Assembly (NCBI GenBank): GCA_900541475.1
Contig: UQJV01000022.1
Location: 1-31,384, forward strand
DNA length: 31,384 nt
Direction of reading: 5' to 3'
Origin: an uncultured Collinsella sp.
GTDB taxonomy: Bacteria; Actinomycetota; Coriobacteriia; Coriobacteriales; Coriobacteriaceae
Below, one piece after another: positions 29,798 to 31,384 of the stretch. The position numbers were made by a program, and so were the translations under genes. A model generated the notes under the pieces. The model was not told where the DNA came from. It saw nothing but the letters and a program-made list of their open reading frames with translations, and made no database searches. Every line of letters begins with the position of its first letter. The stretch's first letter is position 1.

Positions 29798-31384
29798 ATG
29801 TACCAGACGCGTAAGATCGGTGTGGTCGGCCAGGGCCACGTAGGAGCACATGTCGCCAACAGCCTACTTATGCAGGGCATTGCCGACGAGCTGTACCTGT
29901 GCGATATCAACGAGGCCAAGGTGACGTCCGAGGTCCAGGACCTGCGCGACTCCCTTTCATTTGTCCCGTACAACACCAAGATCGTCAACTGCTATGACCA
30001 CTACGAGGAGCTTGCCTGCTGCGACGTCATTGTCAACGCTGCCGGTAAGGTCGCGCTGGCCGCTGGCAACCGCGACGGCGAGCTGTTCTTTACCACCGAC
30101 GCCGCCCGCACCTTTGCCAAGCGCATCGTCGACGCCGGCTTTGACGGCATCTTCGTGAGCATCTCCAACCCCTGCGACGTCGTGTGCACCGAGCTGTGGC
30201 ACCTGACCGGCTACGATCCCAAGAAGATCATCGGCTCGGGCTGCGGCCTGGACTCCGCCCGCCTGCGCACCGAGATCTCCAAGAAGGTCGGCGTGAGCCC
30301 CAAGTCCATCGACGCCTACATGATCGGCGAGCACGGCTTTAGCCAGCTGGCCGCCTTTAAGGCCGCGACCATCGCCGGCAAGAGCCTCAACGAACTTCAG
30401 GCCGAGAACCCCGACAAGTATGCCTTCGACCACATGGAGATTGAGGAGCTCGCGCGCAAGGGCGGCTACGTAACCTACCAGGGCAAGCAGTGCACCGAGT
30501 ACGCCGTCGCCAACTCCGCCGCGCGCGTCTGCGCCGCCGTGCTGCACAACGAGCACGCCGTGCTTTCGGCCTCTACGCTTATGACCGGCCAGTATGGCGA
30601 GGAGGGCATCTTTACCTCCCTGCCGTGCGTGATCGGTGCCGAGGGCGTAGAGGAGGTCTACACGCTCGACCTTTCCGAGCATATCCACGCGAACGCCGAC
30701 GGCGAATACAGCCAGGATGTGCGCGAGCTGTATCTGGGCAAGACCTTCCGCGTGGAGGATCACGAAATCGAGTTCACGGCGGACGAGCTGAAGCGAGTGA
30801 CGGGCATTTACGGCGACGCGCTGGATTTTGCCGTTCAGATGTACGACCGATTCCTGCGCGACGGAACGTACAAGGCCGAGTTTGAGATTTCCATCGACGA
30901 AACCGGCACGCCCACGCGCCCGAGCGAGCATTTCTTTGTGGCGAACGAGCTGAAGCGCCGCGGCGTTGTGTTCATGACGATCGCGCCGCGCTTCATCGGC
31001 GAGTTCCAGAAGGGCATCGACTACATCGGCGATGTGAGCGCCTTCGACGCGGAGATGGACGTGCACGCCGCGATTGCCCGCCATTTCGGGCACAAGGTCA
31101 GCGTGCATTCCGGCTCCGACAAGTTCAGCATTTTCCCGTCCGTGGGCGCGCGCACGCATCAGCGCTATCACGTGAAGACCGCGGGCACGAACTGGCTGGA
31201 GGCCATGAAGCTCGTGGCCGAGCACGCGCTGGAGCTGTACCGCGAGGTGCACGCCTACGCGCTGAAGGCGTTTGACGAGGCGACGAAGTATTACCATGTG
31301 ACGACGAACCTTGCCAACATTCCTTCGCTCGACACGCTGAGCGACGCGCAGCTGCCCGCGCTGTTTGAAAACAACGACGCGCGC
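29798..31384 (+). CDS. chimeric frame: L-lactate/2-hydroxyisocaproate dehydrogenase joined in frame to a tagaturonate epimerase-like C-terminus (no stop in window)
   Basis: 529 codons without a stop to the window end. Residues 1 to ~294 are an NAD-dependent lactate/malate-type dehydrogenase: GQGHVG (11-16), Asp36 for NAD preference, SNPCDV (123-128), LDSAR with Asp152 and Arg155, and His179 in GEHGFSQ; the usual D of GEHGDSQ is Phe. The substrate loop (GKVALAAGNRDGEL) differs from classical LDH and is closer to hydroxyisocaproate dehydrogenases. After TLDLSE the final helix expected in the family is missing, and the sequence switches to a UxaE-like protein. ATG with AAAGGA seven bases upstream. 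The dehydrogenase identity is firm; whether the fusion exists in a cell is doubtful. Confidence 0.8.
   Translation, partial: MYQTRKIGVVGQGHVGAHVANSLLMQGIADELYLCDINEAKVTSEVQDLRDSLSFVPYNTKIVNCYDHYEELACCDVIVNAAGKVALAAGNRDGELFFTTDAARTFAKRIVDAGFDGIFVSISNPCDVVCTELWHLTGYDPKKIIGSGCGLDSARLRTEISKKVGVSPKSIDAYMIGEHGFSQLAAFKAATIAGKSLNELQAENPDKYAFDHMEIEELARKGGYVTYQGKQCTEYAVANSAARVCAAVLHNEHAVLSASTLMTGQYGEEGIFTSLPCVIGAEGVEEVYTLDLSEHIHANADGEYSQDVRELYLGKTFRVEDHEIEFTADELKRVTGIYGDALDFAVQMYDRFLRDGTYKAEFEISIDETGTPTRPSEHFFVANELKRRGVVFMTIAPRFIGEFQKGIDYIGDVSAFDAEMDVHAAIARHFGHKVSVHSGSDKFSIFPSVGARTHQRYHVKTAGTNWLEAMKLVAEHALELYREVHAYALKAFDEATKYYHVTTNLANIPSLDTLSDAQLPALFENNDAR
30680..31384 (+). other. tagaturonate epimerase (UxaE)-like segment, N-terminal half missing
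   Basis: The ~235 residues from HIHANADGEYSQDVREL to the window end include SGSDKFSIFPSVG, HVKTAGTNWLEAM and ATKYYHV, the C-terminal signature blocks I associate with UxaE, which interconverts D-tagaturonate and D-fructuronate in uronate catabolism. Hand counts of Thr codons shift from 12 ACC : 4 ACG in the dehydrogenase part to 3 ACC : 12 ACG here, and GCG becomes the main Ala codon, so this DNA probably comes from a different genome or region. The family assignment is from memory of the motifs. Confidence 0.65.

Overview
The window looks like a chromosomal contig from a gut actinobacterium of the class Coriobacteriia, most likely Collinsella or a close relative. This is inferred from the GC-rich genes with strong GCC/ACC/CTC codon bias, the mix of genes, and the recognisable Coriobacteriia-type proteins; no database was consulted. 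Most of it is ordinary housekeeping and transport. The unusual content sits in the intergenic DNA and at the two ends.

Layout. 1-225: a possible HisB remnant running off the left edge, then a long imperfect palindrome. 226-2907 (-): SERCA-like calcium P-type ATPase. 3349-4809 (+): pyruvate kinase with promoter and strong terminator. 5052-5180: a nested inverted-repeat element, followed by a PD-(D/E)XK-like protein (5227-6300, +). 6297-9938 (-): an energy-coupling-factor transporter operon (cbiM, cbiQ, cbiO) plus a putative zinc-dependent phospholipase C-like protein. A NikR-type operator lies just downstream of its promoter, which argues that the transported metal is nickel. 10188-14263 (-): pheS-pheT under a phenylalanine T-box leader. 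14383-15957 (+): M32 carboxypeptidase. 16163-18598 (-): glmM and an EamA exporter. 18888-18962: tRNA-Val(GAC).

Right of the tRNA the content becomes accessory: a DUF5710-like protein, the C-terminal remnant of a C5-cytosine methyltransferase, a small orphan, and an AlbA_2/Schlafen-type ATP-binding regulator with a cluster of GAGAGAY boxes upstream. Then come a presequence-protease-like M16C peptidase (23023-26067), 5-formyltetrahydrofolate cyclo-ligase, an AbiEi-like protein with a nuclease-like C-terminus, metA, and a lactate/hydroxyisocaproate dehydrogenase.

The most striking signal is a family of modular intergenic repeats. Three copies (22691-22886, 27057-27226, 28513-28630) share one geometry. 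Each has an inverted pair of 19-bp units forming a hairpin with 28 nt between the units, followed by further direct 19-bp units (consensus near GTCCRAAWATCCACKCTCG) whose starts are spaced 29/30 or 22 bp. Two copies in the same orientation bracket the AbiEi-like gene. Other regular hairpins fill 26075-26419, and four genes or junctions carry long imperfect palindromes of about 90-110 bp.

Both ends of the window look broken. The left edge reads into a HisB-like peptide directly at an 18-bp palindrome. The right end fuses a dehydrogenase lacking its last helix in frame to the C-terminal half of a tagaturonate-epimerase-like protein, with an abrupt codon-usage change near 30680. An assembly chimera is the simplest explanation for that join, but real recombination is not excluded.
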